DNA of 52,073 bases from Lachnospiraceae bacterium (lineage in GTDB: Bacteria; Bacillota; Clostridia; Lachnospirales; Lachnospiraceae), in assembly GCA_015057435.1 (NCBI GenBank), contig SVEJ01000023.1, forward strand, positions 1 through 52,073. Direction: 5' to 3'. The notes below the pieces were generated by a model. The model worked only from the letters and a program-made list of their open reading frames with translations, made no database searches and was not told the DNA's origin. Shown piece by piece: positions 34,367 through 42,909 of this stretch. Each line of letters begins with the position of its first letter. Positions within the stretch are counted from its first letter, which is position 1. Position numbers and translations under genes: made by a program.

Positions 34367-35830
34367 ATGAAAAAACAAGCAAAGTTCTATGTGATTTTAG
34401 GAATGATGTCGTTAATGCTATCTGGTTGTGGACAGAAAGAGGTTGTGTATGATACGGAAAGCACAACAACAGTGGAGAACAGTGAAAGTAGAAGTGAAGC
34501 ACCTGCTAATGCAACATTAAAGGATGAATTGGGAATTGGTGAAGATGAAACATGGAAGGAAACAATTCAAATGTCCAATGGAAGTGCAGATTTTAAAACA
34601 TCCATTACAGTTCCGGAGACTCAAAATATGTATACGGTTACGGCCAAGGAATATTATTTGACATCGGAGGATAAAAAGAAAATTGCAGAGTATTTTATGG
34701 ATGCAGATAGTATCCGTGTAGATAAGGATGTGTCAGTAACAAAGGAATCCTTGCAGGATAGAATTAATATGTATGAACAGGCTATTGCGGAAGGGAAGTA
34801 TCCAAAGTTTCAAATGATTATGCCGATGGATGCGTATGAACAATTTGTATATTCTACCTTTGATTATATTCAAGTGCCAACAGATCAAGAAAAGGCAAGT
34901 TATGAAAAAGAAATATCCAGATTGACAGGTCTTGTAAATGAGGCACCTGCGGCTGCAGACCTAGATGAACTTTCTGGTGATTATTTGGCAGAGGCATATA
35001 AAGGAAAAAAGAATGATGTGGAATATGCGATTTCTTTCTTTAATGATGAAACTAGAAATCGTTCTGCCTGGTCATTGCAGGCGGTTGATAAGAATCATTT
35101 CCTAGAGATAGAAGTGGAAGATGATGAACTGACATGCTGGGAGCTAGGTGCAGGGATAGATGGGGGATTTGTACCAAGCAATAATCTTTGTCAGTTGACA
35201 CCGGAAGAGGCGAAAGAACAGGCTAAGAAACTATGTGAGGACCTAGGGATGTATCATATGATGCCTGTAACTGCCAATCCTGCACAATGGGATAATGGCT
35301 CTGTAAAGGAGCTGAATGGTTATTTTGTAAGATTAGTAAGACAAATAGAAGGGGTTTCGGTGGATTATACAACGTATTTAGATGAAGAAACGTATCTAGA
35401 TGGAGAAAATACTATGTTACCATACAGTACGGAATGTGTAGAGGTGTGTTTGAATGATAAGGGAATCATTTCTGTATTTTGTAAAGGTATGCTGAAAGAA
35501 GAGCAGATGAGTGAACCTGTAAAGTTATTAGGTATCGACGAGGTACAAGAGGTGTTCAGACAAGAATTAAAGTCTGAAACGAAGGGATATATTGAGGGGT
35601 GGCAGACATTGGAGCTTTCGTATGTCAGAGTGAAAAATGATGAAGATCCGAATCAATTCACATATATTCCTGCCTGGAGATTGCGAATCAATGCAACGCA
35701 AGCCGGTTTCGCTATGGCAAGTACACGTCATTTTGTCTGGATTAATGCTATTGATGGAAGTAGAATTGATATGGATGCAAATGGAACGCCAACCTTATTT
35801 TATGCATATGGTCTTGGGGATTACGAATAA
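34367..35830 (+). CDS. Lipoprotein, paralogue 1 of a pair (DUF6034-like)
   Basis: A 487-residue surface lipoprotein. ATG 34367 is chosen because AAAGGGAGAGG is just upstream and a lipoprotein signal follows at once (KKQAKFYVILGMMSLMLSG, lipid-anchored C21); the longer frame from 34313 overlaps the promoter. After a disordered Ser/Glu linker comes a domain starting DETWKETIQMSNG, with SITVPETQNMYTVTAKEYYLT, and near the end TYIPAWRLRINA and VWINAIDGSRIDM. These stretches recur in the next gene at about the same spacing. I recall DUF6034 for such clostridial lipoproteins, but this is from memory. Its neighbours suggest a part of the two-component/ABC block, for example a ligand-binding or maturation factor. 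Confidence 0.82.
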   Translation: MKKQAKFYVILGMMSLMLSGCGQKEVVYDTESTTTVENSESRSEAPANATLKDELGIGEDETWKETIQMSNGSADFKTSITVPETQNMYTVTAKEYYLTSEDKKKIAEYFMDADSIRVDKDVSVTKESLQDRINMYEQAIAEGKYPKFQMIMPMDAYEQFVYSTFDYIQVPTDQEKASYEKEISRLTGLVNEAPAAADLDELSGDYLAEAYKGKKNDVEYAISFFNDETRNRSAWSLQAVDKNHFLEIEVEDDELTCWELGAGIDGGFVPSNNLCQLTPEEAKEQAKKLCEDLGMYHMMPVTANPAQWDNGSVKELNGYFVRLVRQIEGVSVDYTTYLDEETYLDGENTMLPYSTECVEVCLNDKGIISVFCKGMLKEEQMSEPVKLLGIDEVQEVFRQELKSETKGYIEGWQTLELSYVRVKNDEDPNQFTYIPAWRLRINATQAGFAMASTRHFVWINAIDGSRIDMDANGTPTLFYAYGLGDYE

Positions 35831-35875
35831 AGAAGCATAATATGCAAATAACGCATACGTTAAAGAGGTATTAGT

Positions 35876-37267
35876 ATGAGAGGTAAAAAAATAGTATTGG
35901 TAGCTAGTTGTCTAGCTTTGTTGTTTACCGGTTGTGATAAAGAAGAAGTGATATATGGTATGGATAATTCTTCTAAAGAAAGCCATTTAAATGAGGTCGA
36001 TACTACAGCAGTACAGAAAATAGATGGTAATTTGGCGGAGCAATTAGGTGTTACCGATACGGTCTGGAAAGAGACCATTTCTACAGGCGAAGAAGATATA
36101 TATGTCAATGCAAGTATTAGCATTCCGGAGGTTTCGGATATGTACACCTTAGAAGTATCGGAGCATTATTATACGCCAGAAGAGAAAAAGAAGCTGGTGG
36201 AGTATTTTATGGGAACGGATTCTGTAAAAGTAAATGTGGATAAAGTACCGACAAAAGAGTGGGCTAAGAAACGAATCGAGCATTGTGATAACGTGGTGCG
36301 CTCTGATTATCCTGCAGATCAAGGCTCATATGCACAAAGCTATTTGAATGAGAAGAAACGATTAGAAAATATCATGTCTACCTTGCCTGCAAAAGAAGAT
36401 GTTTCAGATATGATTACGGATTACAGTGAGAATCATTATATCTATAACAAAGATGGTGTGGAATATACATTATCCTTTGCTGTGGATGAAGAGGAGAATC
36501 GTTCTTCATGGATGATGTCTGCAGTAAATGAAAATGATTTCGCAGATAGAAGGTTATATCCAATATATAATACAAGTGGTTTCGATAATAACCTGTCAAA
36601 AATGACCAAGGAAGAGGCTTGCAAAAAGGCGGAGGCAATATGTGAAGATATTGGTCTTACGGATATGAAAGCCTTGTCTGTTGATGACTTGTTAATTCAA
36701 AGCAGGGGATTCGCATCTGATTCGACGGAAAATAGTCGTTGTGATGGGTATTACATTGTACTAACTCGTGGTATAGAAAATATAGCAGTGAATTGTACCA
36801 GATATTACGGGGAAGATATGTATTTGGATACGGAGAGAATGAAAAATGGTTATGCTCCGGAAAAAGTAATTATAGCAATCAATGATAATGGCTTGCTTGA
36901 AATGACCTATGAAGGTTGTCTTACGAAAGAAGCGATGGGTAGGCCAGTGAAGTTATTGGAATATGAACAGATTCAGAATATTATTCGTTCGGAGTTGGAA
37001 CATTCAGAAGCGCAGTCCAATACATGGCGTGGTTTATCTTTGGAATATATCCGTGTCTGGAACGAAGTAAAGTCGGACCAATATACCTACATTCCGGCAT
37101 GGTGCTTCAGTGTAGATGCGCCTTATGAGCAATCGAATTCAAATCCGGCATCGTACACCATCTGGGTGAATGCAATAGATGGAAGTCGTATTGATCTGAA
37201 GGAAGAGGGCGTGATTTACTACCAGACGATAGATGATGAGCTAGATTTGATGATGCTATTGGAGTAG
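35876..37267 (+). CDS. Lipoprotein, paralogue 2 of a pair (DUF6034-like)
   Basis: A 463-residue lipoprotein with signal MRGKKIVLVASCLALLFTG and lipid-anchored C20, 45 bases after its paralogue. Matching segments are TVWKETISTGEED, SISIPEVSDMYTLEVSEHYYT, EEKKKLVEYFMGTDSV, TYIPAWCFSVDA and IWVNAIDGSRIDL. The two proteins therefore come from an old tandem duplication, with clear divergence in the central 200 residues. Function is unknown. The gene ends only six bases before the stop of the convergent histidine kinase gene, with no visible terminator between, so their transcripts probably overlap. Confidence 0.82.
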   Translation: MRGKKIVLVASCLALLFTGCDKEEVIYGMDNSSKESHLNEVDTTAVQKIDGNLAEQLGVTDTVWKETISTGEEDIYVNASISIPEVSDMYTLEVSEHYYTPEEKKKLVEYFMGTDSVKVNVDKVPTKEWAKKRIEHCDNVVRSDYPADQGSYAQSYLNEKKRLENIMSTLPAKEDVSDMITDYSENHYIYNKDGVEYTLSFAVDEEENRSSWMMSAVNENDFADRRLYPIYNTSGFDNNLSKMTKEEACKKAEAICEDIGLTDMKALSVDDLLIQSRGFASDSTENSRCDGYYIVLTRGIENIAVNCTRYYGEDMYLDTERMKNGYAPEKVIIAINDNGLLEMTYEGCLTKEAMGRPVKLLEYEQIQNIIRSELEHSEAQSNTWRGLSLEYIRVWNEVKSDQYTYIPAWCFSVDAPYEQSNSNPASYTIWVNAIDGSRIDLKEEGVIYYQTIDDELDLMMLLE

Positions 37268-37273
37268 GTTCTA

Positions 37274-38743
37274 TTATGTTAGCGGTAGAGTAATGGTGAA
37301 AATGGACCCTTTACCTAATTCACTTTCTATATCCATGGTAGCACCATGACGAAGAATAATTAAAGATGCTAGCGACATACCAAGTCCTGCACCGCCTTCT
37401 GCGCGGGAGCGGGACTTGTCTGCCATATAGAACTCATCACAAATGTGCTGTTTTGTTTCTTCGTCCATTCCGCAGCCATGGTCCTCTACTTGAAATACAT
37501 ATGCGTTATCCTTGGAAAAACCACGGAACCATATAGTAGATTGTTCTGGTGAGGCTTTTCTAGCATTATCAATCAGATTAATAAATACCGTCTTTAGCAA
37601 TTCCAAATCACCATAAATGATAGAAGGATCCAACTCTGTTTCGAGATGGATTTCTTTTCGATCTAAGATTGGCTGCATACTTTCTGCAATTTCTTTTGCG
37701 ATGTCTAGAGCCTGGATTTCAGATCGAACCAAATCGTTATCCTTTAAATAAATCAAATCGAAGAGCTTCATAGACATGTTTTCTAGTCGTTTGCCTTCAC
37801 TATAGATATATTGATAAGCTAATTTTTTTCGTTCTTCTGTTAGTTCTTTGGAACGTAATGTATCTGCATAACCAATAATGGTAGTCATTGGTGTTTTGAT
37901 TTCGTGTGTAAAGTCTGCCACAAATTGTTCGCGCTGCTTCACCATGAGATTGAGTTCTTCGATATGTTGAGAAATGGCAAGAGCCATATTGTTGAATTTC
38001 TCAACTAGCATTCCAATCTCATCGTCGGAGGAAATGTCAGCACGGATCTCATAATTCCCTTGTGCAATGGTGTCTGTTACTTCGTTTAATTTCTCTAATG
38101 GTTTCGTTAACTTGGTGCTAATAACATAGAGAAACAAAGAGCAAATAGCTACCACCAAAATCATTAAAAAGAGAAAATAACCAATCTGACTATAGAGCAG
38201 ATTGTATGTATCGTTGACATTTCGTTTGGTGATGATGTATAACTCTTTTTCTTCTAAGATGTTTTTGGATGCAATAAAGAGTTGATAACCGGTTTCATCC
38301 TTGCATGTGATGTAGTTCTTACCACCAAATTCCAAAGAAGAAAAAAGGGTATTTGGAATAAAGTTCTGCTTCGAAAAAGATATCTTTTTCATGGCAACAT
38401 TTTTGCCAGAAGCAGTCGTGTCATGCATAGAAGCATCATTGCTATATACTAGTTTGTCGTCATAAAAGATATACAAAAAGGAGTTTCCGGACAGAAGCTG
38501 TGTGCTGGTGTCCTTGCCAGCTTCGTAAAGACTTTTGGCAATTTTCGGGTCTCGTTCATTTAAGACATCCAATAATGGATATTCGATGGATGCCTGAATT
38601 AAGTTGTTCTCCTCAATGGCATAGCTTGTCTGTATATCGATTGCCTGGTTGAAATTCTTATAAATCATAACAAATCCTAGTACACCTAAAGCAATGGATA
38701 TAAATGCAATATTAATCATAATAACTTTGTATCGAAAACGCAT
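37274..38743 (-). CDS. Sensor histidine kinase
   Basis: A 489-residue membrane kinase. Transmembrane helices lie at about 8-28 and 189-209, enclosing an outside sensor domain of 160 residues with no recognised PAS or Cache motif. A HAMP linker (210-262) leads to the HisKA domain with phospho-acceptor H280 in DFTHEIKTPM, then the HATPase domain with N box NLIDNARKAS, G1 DHGCGM, F box DEFYMADKS and G2 GAGLGMS. All catalytic boxes are present. It follows the response regulator by 11 bases on the minus strand. It probably senses an envelope signal linked to the ABC and lipoprotein genes around it. Confidence 0.93.
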   Translation of the reverse strand: MRFRYKVIMINIAFISIALGVLGFVMIYKNFNQAIDIQTSYAIEENNLIQASIEYPLLDVLNERDPKIAKSLYEAGKDTSTQLLSGNSFLYIFYDDKLVYSNDASMHDTTASGKNVAMKKISFSKQNFIPNTLFSSLEFGGKNYITCKDETGYQLFIASKNILEEKELYIITKRNVNDTYNLLYSQIGYFLFLMILVVAICSLFLYVISTKLTKPLEKLNEVTDTIAQGNYEIRADISSDDEIGMLVEKFNNMALAISQHIEELNLMVKQREQFVADFTHEIKTPMTTIIGYADTLRSKELTEERKKLAYQYIYSEGKRLENMSMKLFDLIYLKDNDLVRSEIQALDIAKEIAESMQPILDRKEIHLETELDPSIIYGDLELLKTVFINLIDNARKASPEQSTIWFRGFSKDNAYVFQVEDHGCGMDEETKQHICDEFYMADKSRSRAEGGAGLGMSLASLIILRHGATMDIESELGKGSIFTITLPLT

Positions 38744-38754
38744 ATTGTTCTCCT

Positions 38755-39423
38755 TTATTCTTTGGAATCCAATCGATAACCGGATTTGTATAATGTCTTT
38801 AGGTGTTTTTCTATACCCACTTTTTTGCGGAGACGTTGTATATGAAGTTCCAAGGTTCTAGTGTTACCATCATGTTCTGTTTCCCATACCGCTTCGTATA
38901 TGGAATCTCTATGTAAGACCATATCCTTGTTGCGAACAAAATATACCAGTAAATCAAATTCCTTCGGAGTCAAATCGATGGTCGTGTTGTTTTGGGTAAC
39001 GGTTCTCTTATCCAAGTCGATAATAAGGTCATGAAATGCTAATATTTTTTCACTTTTGTGGAAGCGTCGCAACACTACATTCACCCGGGCTAACAATTCC
39101 GATATTTCGAAAGGTTTCACAATGTAGTCCTCTGCACCCAAATTCAAACCCTTTACGCGATCTTCTAAAGATGCTTTTGCTGTTAAGAAGATAACAGGGA
39201 TGTGAAGAGGTTTGATATAACTAAGCAGCTCATATCCGTCCACCTGTGGCAACATAATATCAAGAAGAACCAGGTCGAAATTCTGTTCTTCCAACAAATC
39301 AGCAGCAGCCAGTCCGTCGTATACGCAGGTACATTGAAATCCTTCGTCTTCTAAATTCATTTTAATTAAGTCTGAGATTGGTATCTCATCTTCAACAATT
39401 AGTACATTTGCTTGTGCTTTCAA
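38755..39423 (-). CDS. OmpR-family response regulator
   Basis: A 222-residue regulator. The receiver domain has acidic pocket E11-D12, phospho-acceptor D55 in LVLLDIMLPQVDG, Thr in FLTAKAS and Lys in IVKPFEIS. The C-terminal winged helix (about 130-222) shows ID LTPKEFDLLVYFVRNKD and the recognition helix region TRTLELHIQRLRKKVG. It is co-transcribed with the kinase downstream. Its own promoter contains three GAT units spaced 11 bases apart and the -10 TATACT, so autoregulation is likely. The same spaced units occur in the other divergent promoter of the block, making this the best candidate for the regulator of the whole locus. Confidence 0.95.
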   Translation of the reverse strand: MKAQANVLIVEDEIPISDLIKMNLEDEGFQCTCVYDGLAAADLLEEQNFDLVLLDIMLPQVDGYELLSYIKPLHIPVIFLTAKASLEDRVKGLNLGAEDYIVKPFEISELLARVNVVLRRFHKSEKILAFHDLIIDLDKRTVTQNNTTIDLTPKEFDLLVYFVRNKDMVLHRDSIYEAVWETEHDGNTRTLELHIQRLRKKVGIEKHLKTLYKSGYRLDSKE

Positions 39424-39464
39424 TCGTATTTCCTCCGCGTATTCTTTCGTTATTTTAATCCTAC

Positions 39465-39583
39465 AGTATATATCAAGATTGTATCAAAAATGCATCATTT
39501 CATAAATAGTAAATGCTGTAAATAACAGTACTTAGATAACTTTTAGATGCAATGTTTTTGTAAGATATGTAAGTTGGTTTAAT
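39465..39583. promoter_or_regulatory. Divergent promoters with 11-bp-phased GAT repeats (site 2)
   Basis: On -, GAT units lie at 39496-39494, 39485-39483 and 39474-39472, an exact 11-base period, and TATACT (39470-39465) is 20 bases from GATGCA, as in site 1. On +, TTAGATAAC (39532-39540) and TTTAGATGCA (39542-39551) give TAGAT at 39533 and 39544, again 11 apart, followed by TTTTTG, 17-base spacer, TTTAAT (39578-39583). These sites lie between the response regulator gene and the adaptor operon. Confidence 0.7.
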
Positions 39584-39608
39584 AGGTAGAGTGATAAGGG
39601 GTGTGCTG

Positions 39609-40655
39609 ATGGAGGATAGAAAGTGCGATTGGATAAATTGCAAAAATAATCAAATGAACGGAAAACAGAAGTTGTATATGTATCTTTGCATATGTTTTTT
39701 TGCGGTGATATTAACTGGTTGTAATACGAAAGGTGTGGTAAACAGCGATGCACCACAGGTAACGATCGCAGAATATCAAAAGGACATTTATCAAACCACC
39801 ATTGTGCAGTGTAAAACGATAGAACCAAAACTAGTTCTTACTTTGACACCGGATGAGTATGAGGTTAACTCCTATTCGATACAACAGGATTTATTGAAGG
39901 TAGCAGAGTGTTATGTGGAAGAGGGAGAACGCGTGGAAGCTGGAGAAGTCATGGTTACTTTTGAAAATGATGGTTTAGAGAAGGCGATTGAACAATATGA
40001 ACAGAGAAAGACAGAAGATCAATTGCTAATTGATCATTATACGAAGTTACAAAAGATTGATAGAAGCCAGAATTATAAAAAAGATATTAAGAAATTGAAA
40101 GCGGATATCAGTGTGGTACAAGCCTATATAAATGAAAAGAAAGCAATGTTGTCTGACTATCAACTGGTGGCGAGTAAGGCGGGTGTTGTTACCGATGTCA
40201 GTGAACAGTTACATCAAGGATATGCCAGAAAAGCAAGCACTTTAATTAAGGTGGCATCAGGCTCTTCGAATTATATTACAGCCACATCGGATGACTATGC
40301 GTTTCAAGTAGGAGATACCTATGATGCGACATGTAACATGGCAAGTTATGAAATGAAGGTTATAAATGTCGTAAATGAGGATGAAAAACACCAGATTGTA
40401 TTTGAACCGGTATCGGATATGACAGGAATTACAGAAACGGATGAGTTGATATTAGAGATTGCAAAAACACCGATTTCCAATGCGATTTGTGTGGAAGAAG
40501 AGGCGATTGTGACAGTGCGAGATAATAAGTATGTGTTTTTATTGGATGAACAGGGGTATAGACATGCGGTTCCTGTAACGGTTCGTGAAGTGATTGACGG
40601 GTATGCCATTCTATCAAATGGTATAGAGCAAGGAGAGCAGGTGACATTGAATTGA
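39609..40655 (+). CDS. HlyD/MacA-like lipoprotein adaptor, single unit
   Basis: A 348-residue periplasmic-adaptor-like protein of a Gram-positive ABC system. ATG 39609 has AAGGGG seven bases upstream; the lipobox ILTGC then places the lipidated Cys at 38, after an unusually long polar leader (ATG 39654 would give a standard one but has no ribosome binding site). The lipoyl-like half VAECYVEEGERVEAGEVMVTFEN, a coiled-coil hairpin (about 105-175) and the closing half LVASKAGVVTDVSEQLHQGYA form the typical barrel-sandwich hybrid. A beta-barrel and a membrane-proximal domain follow, the latter containing YVFLLDEQGYRHAVPVTV. Its stop overlaps the next adaptor start. It probably links the permease to the cell-wall space. 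Confidence 0.85.
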   Translation: MEDRKCDWINCKNNQMNGKQKLYMYLCICFFAVILTGCNTKGVVNSDAPQVTIAEYQKDIYQTTIVQCKTIEPKLVLTLTPDEYEVNSYSIQQDLLKVAECYVEEGERVEAGEVMVTFENDGLEKAIEQYEQRKTEDQLLIDHYTKLQKIDRSQNYKKDIKKLKADISVVQAYINEKKAMLSDYQLVASKAGVVTDVSEQLHQGYARKASTLIKVASGSSNYITATSDDYAFQVGDTYDATCNMASYEMKVINVVNEDEKHQIVFEPVSDMTGITETDELILEIAKTPISNAICVEEEAIVTVRDNKYVFLLDEQGYRHAVPVTVREVIDGYAILSNGIEQGEQVTLN

Positions 40656-42904
40656 GAGGAAAACAAATTGTATGTATGGTGTTATGTCTTGTTTTATTAA
40701 ATGGCTGTGGCGCAGAGCAGGAGATACCAGAGTTAATAGAACCGGTAGTTAATAATGAATCCTTTCGTCCGGTGGAGTATGGAAGTGTATCAAAAATGGA
40801 AATACAAATTGCGGATGTGGTGCCAGAGGAATATTGTCATTTTGCAACAAAAGCCGCAACATTAGATGAGATTTGCGTGGATTTGGGACAATACGTAGAG
40901 GAAGGGGATATGCTCGCGACCATTGATGTATCTGATGCCCGAATGGAACTTACGGCAAAGCAAAAGGAACTTGATTTGTGCAAGAATAATTATTCCTATC
41001 AAGAAAAAATATACAAAGAACAGATACAAATTGAGAAATATAAAAAAGCTGATTTCAAAAATAAAAAGGATAAGAAGTCTTTGAATAAATGTGATACTGC
41101 ATTGCAGGTTTTGGAAGAGAACAAACATTATGGCAAACTGCTTTATGAACATCAAATGACAATGCTAGAGGAGGAGATTACAAAATTACAGGAGAATGTT
41201 GCGGAAGGGACAATTAGAGCAACACATTCTGGTTATGTGACATATGTTAAGAATCTTGAAAAAACGAATTCCATTAGCGCGTATGAGAATGTGGTAATTG
41301 TTTCGGACTATGAAGAACTGCACTTAGAGTTATCAGAAGATATTTCGTCCCGATTTTATACACATTATATCGGAGATGTCTATAATCAAATCTATGCAAA
41401 TGTAAATGGAAAACAGCGAGAAGTGGAGGTATATGAATATTCCAATCAAGAGTTGGTTGCAATGCAAAGCGCAGGTAGCTTCTCTAGAATCCGCTTGGAG
41501 CTGGATGGTTTGAACGCAGATGTGACTGTGGGAGATAAGATGTTGGTCTATTTTACAAATTCCAACAAGGAGCATGTGCTTCGCATTGGAACAGATTCGT
41601 TGTATAGCGATGGCAAGAATCATTTTGTATATGTGAAAAAAGGGAATAGCAAAGAAAAGCGAGAAATCCAAATTGGTCATCAAGGGGAAGTTTACGTTGA
41701 AATCATAGATGGTTTGAAAGAAGGAGAATGGGTATATTATTCTTCTGGTTCCATTATGCCAGAACAGTATGAAATGTATACGGTTGAAAACAGTGACTAT
41801 ACACCAACCAATGGAGATCTTAATCTCAAAGGCTCCTTGGCATATACAAAGATGTATCCTTATACATTTGAAAAGGATGCAGTGGTGAAAGCGATTTATT
41901 TTGCAAATGGTGATGAGGTGAAAAAGGGAGATTTGATTTGTGTGCTAGATGCAAAAACCGGTAGTGCACAGTTAAAAGAAATGAAACAGAATATGTCGAA
42001 TCTCACGCAGGATTATGAATCCAATATGGATTCTTTGGATAAGCAGATTAAGGAATTAAATAAACAGATAAAAAACGGTAAAAAGAAGAAAAACGATAAA
42101 AATGAAGAAGGGCTTACGAAAGATTCAAAGGAACAAAAAACAACCCTCGTTGAGCAGCTTCAGTGTCAAAAAACGATTCTGCAGTATGAAAAGAAGAAAA
42201 TGCAGGCGCAGTACGAATATGATTATCAGATGCTACAGCAGGAGTATGAGCGCATGTTGGAAACGAATAGCGGTCAAGGCTCCCTTGAAATATACGCGGA
42301 GCAGGATGGCATTTTAAATAATCTGAATGTTTATGAAGACAAAGAATGGAAGGCTGAAGAGGGGACAATTCTATTTCATATATGTGATGCTGATAGTAAA
42401 AAACTATTCGTCAATACAAAGACGGATTATGTGGGTGTAGGCAATCAGATATCTGTGAAAAATGGAGAGGATTATAATTTGTATCATACAGGAATCGTTG
42501 TAGGTAATTCGGTGACAGAAAAGGCTTATGTTGCAATGAAAGAGGACAAGGTTTACATAACACAAAACGGTGGTATTGATAGCGATAATAAAGTATATGT
42601 TTCCATGCAAGATATTTCTATGGATGAAGAAAATTGGAGGAATGAGATTGTTGGAAATCAGGTTAGCTATTCCCTTGCCAATCTGCGTAATGTTGTTGTG
42701 ATTCCTAGCACCATGCTGTATGAGGAAGTCAATCGACAAAATTCCGAAAGTAAGCAGTATTATGTGTGGAAAATTGTTGAGGATATATTGGTAAAGCAAT
42801 ATGTACAAATTGAGGAAAACTTTGATACATCCAATCAAGTATGTATTTTAGATGGGTTAGAAACTGGCGATATCTTGGCGAAACCAAGAGTGAATGAGGA
42901 GTAA
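40652..42904 (+). CDS. Double-unit HlyD/MacA-like lipoprotein adaptor
   Basis: A 750-residue lipoprotein starting at TTG 40652, overlapping the previous stop by four bases; lipobox LLNGC gives C19. It contains two adaptor units in tandem. Unit 1: CVDLGQYVEEGDMLATIDVSD, a charged coiled coil (about 105-180), ATHSGYVTYVKN, then HFVYVKKGNSKEKREIQIG and LKEGEWVYYSS. Unit 2: KAIYFANGDEVKKGDLICVLD, a longer Lys-rich coiled coil (about 435-545), AEQDGILNNLNVYEDK, then YYVWKIVEDILVKQYVQIE and LETGDILAKP. Single-unit adaptors are about 350-400 residues, so this is an internal duplication or fusion. With the neighbouring single-unit adaptor it supplies three adaptor units per gene set, an unusual count. 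Confidence 0.83.
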   Translation: MRGKQIVCMVLCLVLLNGCGAEQEIPELIEPVVNNESFRPVEYGSVSKMEIQIADVVPEEYCHFATKAATLDEICVDLGQYVEEGDMLATIDVSDARMELTAKQKELDLCKNNYSYQEKIYKEQIQIEKYKKADFKNKKDKKSLNKCDTALQVLEENKHYGKLLYEHQMTMLEEEITKLQENVAEGTIRATHSGYVTYVKNLEKTNSISAYENVVIVSDYEELHLELSEDISSRFYTHYIGDVYNQIYANVNGKQREVEVYEYSNQELVAMQSAGSFSRIRLELDGLNADVTVGDKMLVYFTNSNKEHVLRIGTDSLYSDGKNHFVYVKKGNSKEKREIQIGHQGEVYVEIIDGLKEGEWVYYSSGSIMPEQYEMYTVENSDYTPTNGDLNLKGSLAYTKMYPYTFEKDAVVKAIYFANGDEVKKGDLICVLDAKTGSAQLKEMKQNMSNLTQDYESNMDSLDKQIKELNKQIKNGKKKKNDKNEEGLTKDSKEQKTTLVEQLQCQKTILQYEKKKMQAQYEYDYQMLQQEYERMLETNSGQGSLEIYAEQDGILNNLNVYEDKEWKAEEGTILFHICDADSKKLFVNTKTDYVGVGNQISVKNGEDYNLYHTGIVVGNSVTEKAYVAMKEDKVYITQNGGIDSDNKVYVSMQDISMDEENWRNEIVGNQVSYSLANLRNVVVIPSTMLYEEVNRQNSESKQYYVWKIVEDILVKQYVQIEENFDTSNQVCILDGLETGDILAKPRVNEE

Positions 42905-42909
42905 AGAAT

